Shown: positions 47,699 to 58,935 of the stretch, in pieces | How positions within the stretch are numbered: position 1 is the stretch's first letter | Layout: each line of letters opens with the position of its first letter | NCBI GenBank assembly: GCA_001692895.1 | Contig: KV748228.1 | Coordinates: forward strand, 497,344 to 561,343 | DNA from: Cenococcum geophilum 1.58 | Lineage: Eukaryota > Ascomycota > Dothideomycetes > Gloniales > Gloniaceae | DNA length: 64,000 nt | Reading direction: 5' to 3' | The notes under the pieces: model-generated | The model's input: only the letters and a program-made list of their open reading frames with translations | Told to the model about the DNA's origin: nothing | The model's database searches: none | Position numbers and translations under genes: made by a program

Positions 47699-47997
47699 CT
47701 TTGCAGTGTGTGGGAATTGAACGAGCGACTTGATTGTAAATCTATGGAAATCAAGTGGTATAAATACATGAAAGTAGACCCCGAACTCCGAAGCCCATGA
47801 CTCATTTCCAACGTATCTGAGACATACGAGGGTAGTGCTGACGCAGGTGAAACAGGGTAATATGCAAGGTCCGGTAGTCGGTTACAATATTTCTAAGCAC
47901 ATCTCCAAAGCTGAAAGCGTACTCTATATAAAAAAGTATATAAAGTAAGCAAGCAGGAATGGTAGTGGGCGGGGAGGTGGTATACCAGAGGAGACTA

Positions 47998-50894
47998 TTA
48001 AATGCTCCATCGTAGCAGCTTGACCACGGCCTCGTGCCCTCCCACCGCCGCCCACGATAGCGGCGTCCGACCGTACCCCTCGTCCTTCGACTCGACGTCG
48101 ACCTTGCCTGTCTCGAGCAGCAGCTTGACCACGGCCTCGTGCCCTCCCTCCGCCGCCCGCGATAGCGGCGTCCGACCGTACACGGTGTCCTTCGACTCGA
48201 CGTCGACCTTGCCCGTCTCGAGCAGCAGCTTGACCACGGCCTCGTGCCCTCNNNNNNNNNNNNNNNNNNNNNNNNNNNNNNNNNNNNNNNNNNNNNNNNN
48301 NNNNNNNNNNNNNNNNNNNNNNNNNNNNNNNNNNNNNNNNNNNNNNNNNNNNNNNNNNNNNNNNNNNNNNNNNNNNNNNNNNNNNNNNNNNNNNNNNNNN
48401 NNNNNNNNNNNNNNNNNNNNNNNNNNGTTGTCCTTCGACTCGACGTCGACCTTGCCCGTCTCGAGCAGCAGCTTGACCACGGCCTCGTGCCCTCTCTCCG
48501 CCGCCCACGATAGCGGCGTCCGACCGTAGGTGTCCTTCGACTCGACGTCGACCTTCGGACTCTCGAATAGTAATTTGATTATATCCATTAACCCAAAATA
48601 TGCGGCATAATGTACACCCTGAAAATCTTTGGGAAAGCCCTGGCTATATTTACGAAACTGCCATACTTTAGGAACAATAAATAAGGCTTGGCTTGCGCAT
48701 GATACTTTGCGCTTGTCCAGTAGAAACTTTAATGCCAGATCATGGAGATTGCGTCCGGTTTCTTTATGGATATAATTCCCCACGTTTCGAGCGGCATAGT
48801 CAAGTAGTGTATTTTCCCTCAGTCGACATTCGAATAGTTTATCGGTAGAGCAGTAGCCCTTACTAAACACATCAAGCGATAAATACTTGAGACATGCTAT
48901 TCCAATATCCCGTCGTGCATCTGGGAAATGTTCTGCGCCGCTTCATTCGAGGTATTCTTGAGTGGTTTTATGAACCAAGCCAATAACATTCCTTTCTTCG
49001 TCGATTTTTACCATCCCCGCACAGGCGTTGACGATTACGCTCTGGGGTGTTAAAATCTCCTCAGAAATAGATCGATCATCAGGTTCAAGGTCATCGACAG
49101 CTATGGCATGTAGGACTTCCTCGAGTTGGAGAGGCCTAACGGCGTACACGATCCAAGATAAAGCCCGCATGGCAAGTATTTTAGTAGGCTGTTGCTTAAT
49201 TCTCTCCATAGTTTCGTTATAATTATCATCGAGTGTCGCTGGTAATTCACGTAACGCCTTTTTAACAGCTCTAAGATTGGTCTTTGAAGCTAGAGACTCG
49301 ACATAAAGTCGCGCGGCCAGAAACCTTTAGATATGTCAGTACTCTAAATAAAGGGAAATACGAATAAAGTAGTACAGAACTTACATCCCCCTAGCTTTCA
49401 ATACAACTACTTGCAGAATATCGTTTTGGAGGTTAGAATCTAGTCGACAAAATCCTAATAAAAGATGTTTAGACTTGACCTGCGCTTAAACGTAGGATCT
49501 GATGTCCGCCTCGCTAGCACGTATTTCGATGCGAGTCGATCCCGCTAAGATTCCTGCAATGTCGTCGATATGCCTTGATGTATATAGCAGACGCAGATTG
49601 GAGACAAAATCCTTTAGCTTGGTAAGAAGGTCGTTCCAAATAATCTCCCCTTTTCTATTGATGCATTCATCTAACGCATCAATAATAATATACACCTCGG
49701 AGCATTCTTTAGTTAAAGATTGAAGCAACTTCAAATACTCCGCACAGGTGGGTGTTGTCCCCTTCCCACGGTGCTTTTTATAAAGAGTGCGTACGTCCCC
49801 TGGAATGGCCTGCCTTCGCTCTACTAACTGCCGGACGATTGCGCTGATAAAGTATTCAATTGTTTATAACAGATTCTCTTTGTGGTTACAGTAGATGAAT
49901 GTAAGCCCTATGTCTTGGACGGGCAAATCGTTTTCAAGAAATTCGACCACAGCCGACCTTAATGGTCAATCTTATTGCTCATGCTTGTTAATATAAAGGT
50001 TCTACTTACGCGAGCACAGTCTTGCCAACACCAGCTGACATCTGGTTAGTTTTTAATTGATACAGCTTTGAGATTAGACTGATGCAAGCATAACTCACGG
50101 CTTCCTAGGCACCAAACGGTCTCTTTGTTTCCCTTCGCCCACTCAAGAAAGTCTAGATGTTCAAGCAGCCATTGCCCAGTTCCAGTTTGTTTTTAATTAG
50201 ACACATCCGCCTGCTTTAACCAGAAATTTACCGATAATAACCAACCAAATATGCTTTAAGTTTCTTCGTCTTAACTGCTCGTTAGTTATTTGTGTTGGAA
50301 GAAAGCCAAGAAATTATCTGGAATAACTAGTACCTTTTTGCCAGCGTACAAGCAAATTAACTTCGTAGCGAATATCTGAGATACCGCCGCTAGACATTTG
50401 AATTAGCTTAATCTTTACGGAACATCACCAACAAATCTTAGGTATACGAACACTTGTAGGACTTGTAAAGCTAGATAAAGGTTTGAACGAGCCTCAGAAA
50501 CAACTCGTTGGATTTTGCTTAGCGTTTCTTCTCTAAACGGATACAACGCTCTCCGTACATGGCGTCGCATTACGGATCGCGCACCTAGCTTAGGTGATTC
50601 TGTGCCCTGTACTTTTCTTAATTCGTCTTTAAGCTTCTCTAAAGCCCCATTAATACGGTCAACATTTTTCTCCACGCTATCCTTTATACTCATATCAAAC
50701 GTGGCGGGTGGTTAGATAGTCTTCGATAGGATCGTTAAAGTTCTCTGCAGGCTATCGAGCGATGCACACATATCTAAGATATCACTATCTTGGTCCTTCC
50801 AGGATCCATAGTACTTCAGAAGTCCCTGCGTTAACTGTATGCCGAGCGAAACAATGCCAACAACACTGCCCGCTACACCTAAAGCCTCAGCCAT
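47998..50894 (-). pseudogene. NACHT-ankyrin NLR (STAND) protein gene with RIP-type nonsense mutations
   Basis: Fungal NLR-type receptor: an N-terminal signalling domain, a nucleotide-switch NACHT, and ankyrin repeats as sensor, used in non-self recognition and programmed cell death. N-terminus MAEALGVAGSVVGIVSLGIQ belongs to the domain common at the start of fungal STAND proteins; then a helical part (50693-50430). Introns fixed by frame and motif: 50098-50035, giving CLGSPGVGKTVLA (Walker A); 50009-49958, giving ASAVVEFLE; 49384-49325, giving MFLAARLYVESL; one more near 50440-50385 is uncertain. Walker B is YIIIDALDEC (about 49680). A winged-helix-like region follows (49209-48946), then ankyrins with 35-residue units ([20 protein letters not shown]). 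175 N fall inside the ankyrins. In-frame stops at 50714-50712, 50258-50256, 50195-50193, 49866-49864, 49488-49486 (TAA) and 48945-48943 (TGA) each need only one C-to-T change on the coding strand. Confidence 0.88.
48021..48540 (-). repeat. near-identical 105-bp ankyrin-coding tandem repeats with assembly gap
   Basis: Units spaced exactly 105 bp (35 codons) such as CTCGAGCAGCAGCTTGACCA are almost identical and GC-rich. The N run at 48252-48426 interrupts them, so the true copy number is unknown. Near-identity implies recent amplification or concerted exchange, as reported for other fungal NLR sensor repeats. Confidence 0.9.
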
Positions 50895-51436
50895 AGTTAA
50901 ACCCCAAACCGAGCGGATAGAGAGGATGTAAAGAATAAGAGTTTTGCCAGGTGGATCTAAAGAATGCAGTTTTGCGGTCTCTCTTCCGTTAAGATCGCCA
51001 AATGACAGGTTATAAGCGCGCAGACCGCCCCGCCTTCGCTGGGCAGTTTCGATGATTTATGCAGCCTTGACCACGTCAGCGGTGCAGGCAACCAATGATA
51101 GCTGACTGATCTAACCCTCCTATTTTCTGATTCTCTTCTTCGCTAGTTGGACCCTAGCAATAAAAGTATACTGAAAGGGCGGATATGTGCGAGATCAGGA
51201 AGGTCTAGACGCGTAACTGCATATGGGCTAGTTCAGCAGGTAACTGTGTTAATAACTGGTGGGGAAAGTTTTTAGGCAACACTTAGGGCGGAAGCCGATT
51301 CCGCTAGTAACTGTACTCTACTTTCAGTAACTGATTCTCTACACTCTTCTGGTTATCGAGGTATACATTTACAATAAGTATTGATTAGTGATCACACTTC
51401 TGGCTTTGCCGCCCTTGCAAGCTGAGAATTTTGGCA
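50895..51436. other. upstream region of the NLR gene
   Basis: Presumed promoter and 5' UTR of the NLR gene inside the TIR-bounded segment. Normal base composition. No further ORF or motif was recognised. Confidence 0.5.
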
Positions 51437-51480
51437 GCGCTAGCAGGGAGGGTGCCGACCCGCTCTGGCCACACCATTGT
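51437..51480 (-). repeat. right 44-bp terminal inverted repeat
   Basis: Reverse complement ACAATGGTGTGGCCAGAGCG, GGTCGGCACCCTCCCTGCTA, GCGC. Followed by A, giving TA at the outer border. Confidence 0.85.
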
Positions 51481-51481
51481 A

Positions 51482-52782
51482 AGCGCAGCTAATCGTTGTT
51501 TCCGCAGGTGGTAGGTCTACCCGAGTTGTTCTCCAGCCATACGCAATGGTAGATCCTGTGTCAGTGGTATACCGTTTGACGTGGTGGTAAGAATCATACG
51601 GTTTATTTAAGAGATCTAATCCCTTAACCCGCTGGCGTCCACGGAGTAGATGGTTCGTGCAGAACACCAAATCCAAACAACGCAGTCGATTGCATTGATC
51701 TAATTGGCTGATTCTTATCGATAATGCGTGGGTTAAGGGATGAAAGCTGTTTGGTTTCGAAAGTCCATACTAATTGTGAGTAAATACCTGGTAGAAGAAT
51801 TAAACAGATTCATGCTGTACCAGGTAGGAAAGGTATTTATTTGCAGCAGTGGCTTTCAAAACAAGATGGTACATTGTCCTTTTGACGTCTCCAAGTTTCA
51901 CCGTTACTGAATACAGATGCAAGTAAGAGCACGCAATTCTGGAAAGACCACTTACTCTCTTATTAAAATATTAAGATTGTAGCCGAATTGCCTAAGGAAA
52001 CTTTCCGGCCGCATGGATTATATGCTGCTCCGCTTGTCAAAACAACCCTTGACGGCTTGGCCGGACCGCAAAACTATCATACCCTGAGAGCCAAGCTTCA
52101 ATGACATGACAGGCCCATCTAAAAATGTTTATTTAACTTCTTTGCTGAAGCTGAAAATGGGCTTAGCGTACATTCTTGTCCTAATTTTTGGAGTGCAAGA
52201 TGAAAGTTATCGGGCGACATCTGATGTAGATTGCCTAGCACAGGTATAATTGGGGTCTATCGCTTCTCAGTAAATCTTGGCAGGAACGGGTTTTCATGCT
52301 TGCCCGGTGGGTATCCCTAGGGTCTCATGCCAGATCCTAGAGCCTTGAAGGTTATCACAATTACCAAGACGGCAACGTCGACAGCAAGCGTGGTATTGTC
52401 CACCATCCCGGATTTAGGCATGGAGATCTTGTATTTGTTCTTTGAGTTGGTTGACTGGCGGAGGCTTCGATACAGTAATACAACAGGCACTCAAGATCCG
52501 GAGTTTGCACCTAAGTGTGTCAATTCTAACTCGGAGTCCAGGCAGGCAAGTCAAGCTCTTCTCGAAGAGTGGAATTTCCTCGCATTTCGGGAAAGGCATT
52601 AGATGGCGTGAAATAGAAGCTTCTTACCAGGTATTCAGGCAGTAGTAATTGATAAGTGTTTATCACTTTCATTCGGCTTGCTGCTGTTAGCCCCATAGAT
52701 ATAAAGCTCAAATCAGGTCAACATGCAAAGTAGGTAACTTTCCACTGGGCAGGAAGATAGTTGCGATTACGGGAGCAGCTAC
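51482..52782. other. unassigned low-RIP sequence with short ORFs
   Basis: A minus-strand ORF at 51440-51676 (FCTNHLLRGRQRVKGLDLL) and a plus-strand ORF at 52327-52602 (IPDLGMEILYLFFELVDWR) have protein-like composition but no domain I recognise, and the second overlaps open frames on the other strand. The first runs into the right terminal repeat, so it could be an exon cut by the insertion. Ends at Copia C. Confidence 0.4.
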
Positions 52783-52955
52783 TGTTGGTGTCACAGGGTA
52801 ACTCACCAATGCTACTCGAGTAGACACAGTGAATGTTGGTTGTAAAGCTTGTTGTTGAGAATCAGGGGGTGGGTAAGGAACCTAAGGTTCCTCACCACGC
52901 TAGTGCCGCGGCGACACGTGACGACACGTGACGACCGCTTGCCTCATTCCCGACA
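52783..52955 (-). repeat. Copia C 3' LTR (173 bp)
   Basis: TGTTGGTGTCACAGGG to CATTCCCGACA. Contains the doublet ACACGTGACGACACGTGACG. Better preserved than its partner. Confidence 0.94.
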
Positions 52956-53104
52956 CTAGCAACTCTTCTTTTATAGTTACCATCTATATATACTTATAGA
53001 TTGCTACTATATAAAGATATAAAGCTAAGGAGAAGAAGAAGAAGAAATAAAGGGGAAAGGGTAGTGTAGGTATCTGTACAGGTTTATGCAAAGATGTTAG
53101 TTCC

Positions 53105-53170
53105 GCTTACCGCTCTTAGCCGAGCCAATAGCGATTTTTTATCCCGGGGATGGAAAATCCTAATTGGCTA
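53105..53170. repeat. palindromic module in Copia C 3' UTR
   Basis: GAGCCAATAGCGATTTTTTA then TCCCGGGGATGGAAAATCC and TAATTGGCT. The GGGCCGCTAAGG flank is reduced here to CGCTTACCGCTCTTAGC. Confidence 0.75.
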
Positions 53171-53299
53171 GCTTAACAAATAGCGTCAGTAGAATCCTAC
53201 ACCGCCACCTAAATTAATTAGGTGTGGCGCTCTTAGTAAGAATCTAACTAATTAGATAACTTTAACCGGCGGTTAAAGTTCTATAAAATCTTAACTTCT

Positions 53300-56200
53300 T
53301 TAAATTTCCCTCTTAACCTAACCTTTAACTTATATATATAGAGTATTTATATTAACAAACGTCTCTAATGCCTTATTTGGGTTTACCTTTATTATTATAT
53401 TTACTAGGTTATCTTAGCTATTAATCTATTAGATTTTAAAGAGTTCTTAACGCTTATAGGACTGCTAAAGTGCTATAATATTAATTATAAGGCGCTTCTC
53501 CTTTATGGTACTAAGCTTAACTAAATACTTATAGAGGGAATATAAGTTAGTGTATACGATTATAGGGATAGCAGAAAGTTTAAGTTAATCTATAATTATC
53601 TTAAGGGTAGTTCTAATTGCAATTACTATATTAACACCGCTAACTATTCTATATATCTCTAACACTAGAACGCTTTAAGTAACGCGCTTACTTTTAGTTA
53701 AGTTCTAATAAATAAGATTACCGTAGATTGTAAAGTTATTCTCTCTAGTAGATTTATTCGCAATAATAGTCTTATATCTTAGCTAGGAGCTAAAATCTTT
53801 ATTATTTATAAACGATTTATTAATAAATACGAAGAGCTTAGCGGTAGGAAGATTAATAGGCACGTAGAGTAGTCCTTAATTAAGATAGTTTATTTACCAG
53901 AAAAGACGCTTATTTAGGTTAAGAATATTATCCTTAGTTAGTTCCTAGTGTTAGGCGGTAATAAAGAGATTAAAGGAAGCTTTAGGTTAATAGATAGAAG
54001 TAATATAAGCTCCGCAAGCGCGTTACTCCACATATCCTTACTTTAAAAAATTAATATTAATAACGTTAATCTTCTTACCTTAACCCTTCTGGCGTAAAGT
54101 AATAGAATTCTTATTTAGGGAGAGGATGCATCTATTAAAGAGCAATAGTGTTATTAAATTAAGTCTTTCCTTTAGCTTTGCTATAAGGTTTACCTTTATT
54201 AGCTTATCCTCTTTAAGGGCTAAGAATTAGTCGTCTCCTAAGATAATTATATTATTAGTTTATATGCCAATAATTCTAAATAGAGTTCCTATAGTTATAA
54301 TAAGGAAGTAGGGATTAAACATAAAAGTGGTTATTAAAAGCTTCTCTTTATAGTGCTTACTATAAGTAGCCCACTAATAGGTTCCTGCCTCTATAATTCC
54401 GTATAATGGCTTAAAAACAACTATAATTATATCTTTAGGATATTAGTGGCGAATTTACTCTAGAAGATATACTAATATTAAGCGCTAAAGGTGCGTCTCT
54501 AATTAGGTGTAGGCTTAAGTAATATCTTATAAATAAACTACTATTCCACTCTTTATTAAGGAGGGAGCTAGTGTAATAATAACTTGCTAACTAGCTCGTT
54601 AAATTATAGGAGATTACGTAAGAATTACCTCCTTACTATTATTATTATAACCTTAGATAACAAGCCTTAATTTCTTAAATAGGGCGTTAGTAGCTTTACC
54701 CTTAATTTTATTAACCATTCTTAATTTAAAGATACGAACTCCATTAAACTTAATAGGGTTATATTTCTTAAATTTAAAGACTCCTCTTACAATAAAACCG
54801 TTAATCTCCTATTTATTAGATGCTTAGAAAGGAGCTCCTAGAGTTATAATACAGCCTTCTTTTTAGAGCTGTTTTGCAAGCTTAAAGTTATCCTTCTCTT
54901 TAGCTATTATAAAAGCTATTAATAACTTATCTCTACTCTTAATAGCGGTAATAAATTGCTCTTTAAAATCTATAAGATATTAGCAATTCCGTAATCCCTT
55001 TAGGCGACCTCTATTATATTATAGTTGTAGCACATCTACTACAATTATATTAGAATTGTTATCGCCTTCTAAAGCACATTAATTATAGTTCTTCTCTAGG
55101 GTATTCTCTAGGGCATCCTATAAAGGCTTAGAGCTATTATTCTTATAATAGGGCTTAATAATAGTTAAGTGGAATTAAGTGGGTCTATAGGGCATCTAGA
55201 GAGTATAAGTTTAACTATTAATTATAATAAGTTTATATAGGCCTAACTATTCTCCCTTTTTACGCTATACGCGTACCTTAGATTAGAGCGGTAGATTAAG
55301 CGTAGTTAAGGTATTTAGGCTATTTTTTATTCCTAGTACGTTATTAACCTAATACGTAGCGTAGAGACGTTGCACCTCCTTTATTACTTTATAGATAGCC
55401 TTAGCTTATTATATAATAGAGGGAGATAGTGGAGAATTATTAGTTATTTAAAGGTAGGCGCTAAAGACTAGCAATATAGGTACGAGCCTATCTAGACCAG
55501 TGGAATTATTAATAGCCTTAACAGCCATCTATAAGATAAGCTCTTCGCTAGTGTCCTCTAGTTCTAAAGAAATAATCTTATATACTTAGCGTAATGGCGT
55601 ATAGTATTATTCTACTTTTCTAACGTTATTATATGCCTTAATAGGGACTTCCTTAACCTTAATTTTTATTACCTTTGCCTATTATTAAAACTCTATAAAT
55701 AAGAAGTTCCTTCCCGCGTTATAAATGATTTAATTAGGGGGTCCTAGGTAGATATTAATCTAGTATAATTAAAGAGTATTCTATGCGTTCTTAGCTAATA
55801 TATTCTTTAGGAAGCGTGCGGCTTAAAAGGATATTAAGAAGTTAATAACTTAGAGTACTGGCTTACCGCTAAAATATATAATATTAATAATAATATAAAA
55901 GTTAAAGTTATAGTTATCTTTAAGGGTAAACTTAAATCGGCTAGGGGACTTCTAGTTTATTTAGTAGTAATAGTAGTACTTTATAAGATACTTAATTATC
56001 TTAACCTTAACTTTATAACCTACTCGCTAAAGAACCCTAAGTAGTTAGTAAACAGATAGGTAGCCAAAACGACGGTATAGTTAACGTAGCTCTAACTTAG
56101 TTAAGTGGCTTTAAGTAATACTCCTTTCTAGCTATTAAAGGAGTAACTAAGGGTAACCCTACTTACGTATAACGGGCACCCGATTATCTCCCTAAATAAG

Positions 56201-58250
56201 TATATTCTTAAGGTTATTAAGCTTAATACCTAATTTATTTATATCTTGGATATAGAATAGAAACGGGGTATTTACGGGAATAATATGGAAAATAATATAT
56301 CCTTATGGGGTTTAGACCTTAATTATATTAAGAGAGATTATAGTACCCTTGCTAAAGCAAATTATATATTAGCCTACCGTTAATTAGTTAATCTAAATAG
56401 AGCTATTAAGCTACTAAAGAGCTTATACTTAAGGTTCTCCTACTATAGATACTCCTGCGGCTCTAGTATCTAGTATAATACTATAGAAGATATTTACCAA
56501 GTATTTATTATTAAATAAAAACGCAGAACTCTCCTTTAGCTTATTAAAGATATCTAACTTCATAACAGAATAAAGCGTAGATTAGTTGTTAAAAATAGTA
56601 ATAGTTTATATACCATCTACCTTACTAAACTCGGTGAAGTATTGGTTAGAAGGGTAGTCCTTAATTTCCATATCTATAAGGAGTTATTTAGCCTTATTAA
56701 CCTTACCCTTAAGATCTTTTATACCTTTATATTAAACTAGGAAGCTTTAAAAGTAGGCCGTAGTAACCTTATAGTTTCTAACATTTCTTATACTCTAGTA
56801 AAACTTATTATATGCCTCTTTTCGTCTATTAAGAGGGTGCCTAGTTAACTAGTAATTTGGCTTCTTATAAATATAACACTTCTTCTAGCAATTACTTTAA
56901 AATGAACCTCTATAAGGACCTCTATAATTACCTTATAGTTGGCGTTAATTGTACCCTTTACCGTATCCCCTACTATAATATGTTTAATTAGTCCAGTTAT
57001 AGTCATATTAATTATCTAGGTTAATTAAAGTAGGTTAGGGTTAGGCGTTAAATTACTATACTTCTTAAGAATATAGAGCGGTGCTAATAGAGGATCTTAA
57101 TTAAGTATATACTCCTTTATAAGTATTTACAAAATTAAAGAGAGTAAGGTTGTATTCTTTAATACCTTAGTATATACTAATAACTTAATCGCGTAGGCTA
57201 AAGTCCTCTTAATATAATTTAGATAAACTATACTAAATTATCTAAAGTTAATTAAAGAGCTTTTAAAGACAATTAAGCCGAGAAATACCTAGGTTTATAG
57301 CAATGATTCTTAGGAAGGTAGTCTCTCTCTATTCCAATATATACTGTTACTTATTCTCTTCTATTTTAAAATAGTATCTTAACTTATATATTATACGGTT
57401 AAAATTATACCCTTTTCCTACTAAACAATTATAGTAGAAGGTGCTGGCGCGGCCTTTAAGCATAACGGAATAGGTATTATAATATTAGTTAGGTTCTAGT
57501 CCTACCTTCTAATAATAGTTATAGAAGATGCGTAGCTTTAAATTAAGGATATTATATAGCTCCCCGCTAAACTTCTTTTCCTAGTCTAAATAGAGCTTCG
57601 TAAGATCTATAAGTAACTTTAAGATGCCTCTAAGTGGCGCTAGGTTAAGTTAAGATTACATTAGAGATTAAGGAGGTGGGGATTATATTATAGGCTATAG
57701 TGGGGATATAGAGCTTAATAAAATAGAGTATAGTACTTAATCTTGCTATAGGAGAGTTTAAAGGTTATTAAGTCGCGAAGTAGGGGGTTTTAGAGTAATA
57801 GAACTAGAGCATATCTCTAGTGGCATATTACTTAGATTCCATCGTAAGTTAAGCTTCTTTATAGTGCGTAGTTAGTGCTTAATCTCTTATAGAGTCTATT
57901 TATATTCTTTTTTTACTTTAATAATATGCTCCTAAATATTATCTTTAATACTTTCCCTATCTATAGGGATAAATACTTTATACTCCTAAAGGAAGTTATA
58001 GAAGTCCCGTACGAGATCCTTATATATAGGAACCTATATTTTCTTTATCTATTTAATAAAGTCCTCCTTTATATAATACTATAGTATAGTATTATCGTAT
58101 TCGCTATCTTTATAGTATACCATACGGTATAATAAGAATCCATTTAACTCCTTTTGCTTAGCGGTTATAAAGTTAGTTATAGGTCTGTCCTATATCTCTA
58201 GGTTAATATCTTTTTTATACTTCTTTAAATAGGTTAACGCTATAATAATA
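53300..58250 (-). pseudogene. Copia C gag-pol, degenerate
   Basis: Minus strand, 5' to 3': gag (RPITNFITAKQKELNGFLLY, about 58150; YNTYSVMLKGRASTFYYNCL, about 57440), zinc knuckle (KKCYIYKKPNY, about 56870, one Cys changed to Tyr), integrase core (GPPN-stop-IIYNAGRNFLF at about 55720; ISLELEDTSEELILQMAVKA at about 55540), RT (IGIQTNNIIILGDDQFLAL, about 54250), and RNase H toward 53300. TAA/TAG at Gln and Trp positions throughout, and the RT catalytic Asp pair is Asn-Asn. Not expressible. Confidence 0.85.
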
Positions 58251-58750
58251 GTTATTTAATGTGTAGAGAGTGTTAAGAATGTAGGGATAGCGTACTAGTA
58301 GAACTTTAATAGTCTAGTAGAGCTAAAATTGTTATAAGGTAAGGGCGCGCTAGTACTGCCTTAGATGCTAATAGAGGAGTATAAGGGCCAGAGAGCGCGT
58401 TATTAACGTAATTTTAACGTGGTAGGGCCGCTAGGAACGTGGCAGAGTGTTAAGAGTATTATTTTTAACGCGTTTTAGACGTTAACTTAAGACCTTAGGT
58501 TTAGTAATACTTCTGACCTAAAGTACTTAACCAAATCTTCGTAAACGTGGTTGTTCTACGTAATAGACGCAACTTAGTATCTCTTAGTACTTAGTAACAC
58601 TTCTATTACTAGTTTTCCGTAAGTCTAAGGTAGTATAGTATCGCCGGGATCTATTCTATATAAGCGCATATAGCACCCCTACACGAGACTATCTCTTCTA
58701 TTAAAAACCTTGCTATTCTATAGTTGACTGTATATTTAACCACTGATTAG

Positions 58751-58923
58751 TGTTAGTGTTATAGGGTAACTCACCAATGCTACTTAAGTAGACATAGTGA
58801 ATGTTAGTTATAAAGCTTGTTGTTAAGAATTAGGGGGTAGGTGAGGAACCTAAGGTTCCTCACCACGCTAGTGCCGCGGCGACATGTGACGACACGTAAC
58901 GACCGCTTGCCTTATTCCCGACA
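58751..58923 (-). repeat. Copia C 5' LTR (173 bp)
   Basis: TGTTAGTGTTATAGGG to TATTCCCGACA. Differs from the 3' LTR mainly by C-to-T and G-to-A changes, e.g. TACTTAAGTAG where the partner has TACTCGAGTAG. Confidence 0.94.
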
Positions 58924-58935
58924 GCTACAGAAGGT

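Larger units (their letters stand above)
47421..51480. mobile_element. TIR-bounded 4.06-kb segment carrying the NLR gene (candidate element)
   Basis: Arms at 47421-47464 and 51437-51480 are 44-bp inverted repeats with two mismatches (ACAAGGGTGTGGCCAGAGCG and reverse-complement partner ACAATGGTGTGGCCAGAGCG). Both outer ends sit at TA (47420-47421 and 51480-51481), as for Tc1/mariner-type insertion. No transposase is visible inside; the only gene is the NACHT-ankyrin gene. It would therefore be a non-autonomous cargo element, or the arms could be two separate short elements that happen to flank the gene. Confidence 0.55.
52783..58923 (-). mobile_element. Copia C, complete LTR retrotransposon
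   Basis: 6141 bp, two 173-bp LTRs and the duplication GCTAC at 52778-52782 and 58924-58928. Sense strand minus. Interior homologous to Copia A and B over its full length. It separates the gene island from helicase element 2. RIP-mutated, although the 3' LTR (52783-52955) is nearly free of TA-type changes. Confidence 0.95.

Noticed and set aside
47700..47765. tRNA-like stretch with TGGGAATTGAACGAGCGACT (reverse complement resembles a T-arm) and an ACTTGATT / AATCAAGT stem
   Set aside because: No A-box or acceptor stem could be completed on either strand; at best a degenerate tRNA-derived sequence.
48002..48529. Plus-strand Ser/Thr-rich ORFs and the minus-strand Arg/Gly-rich ORF over the ankyrin array
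   Set aside because: Alternative frames of the 105-bp ankyrin-coding repeat and of the N gap.
48021..48540. Possible CRISPR-like array
   Set aside because: Unit length 105 bp, no spacer variation, codes for ankyrins; the organism is a fungus.
50385..50450. A precise splice junction between the NLR N-terminal exon and the GGISDIRYEV stretch
   Set aside because: GTATAC...TCTAG fits splice consensus but not the phase; an alternative donor GTTCGT fits the phase but is weak, so the junction was left open.
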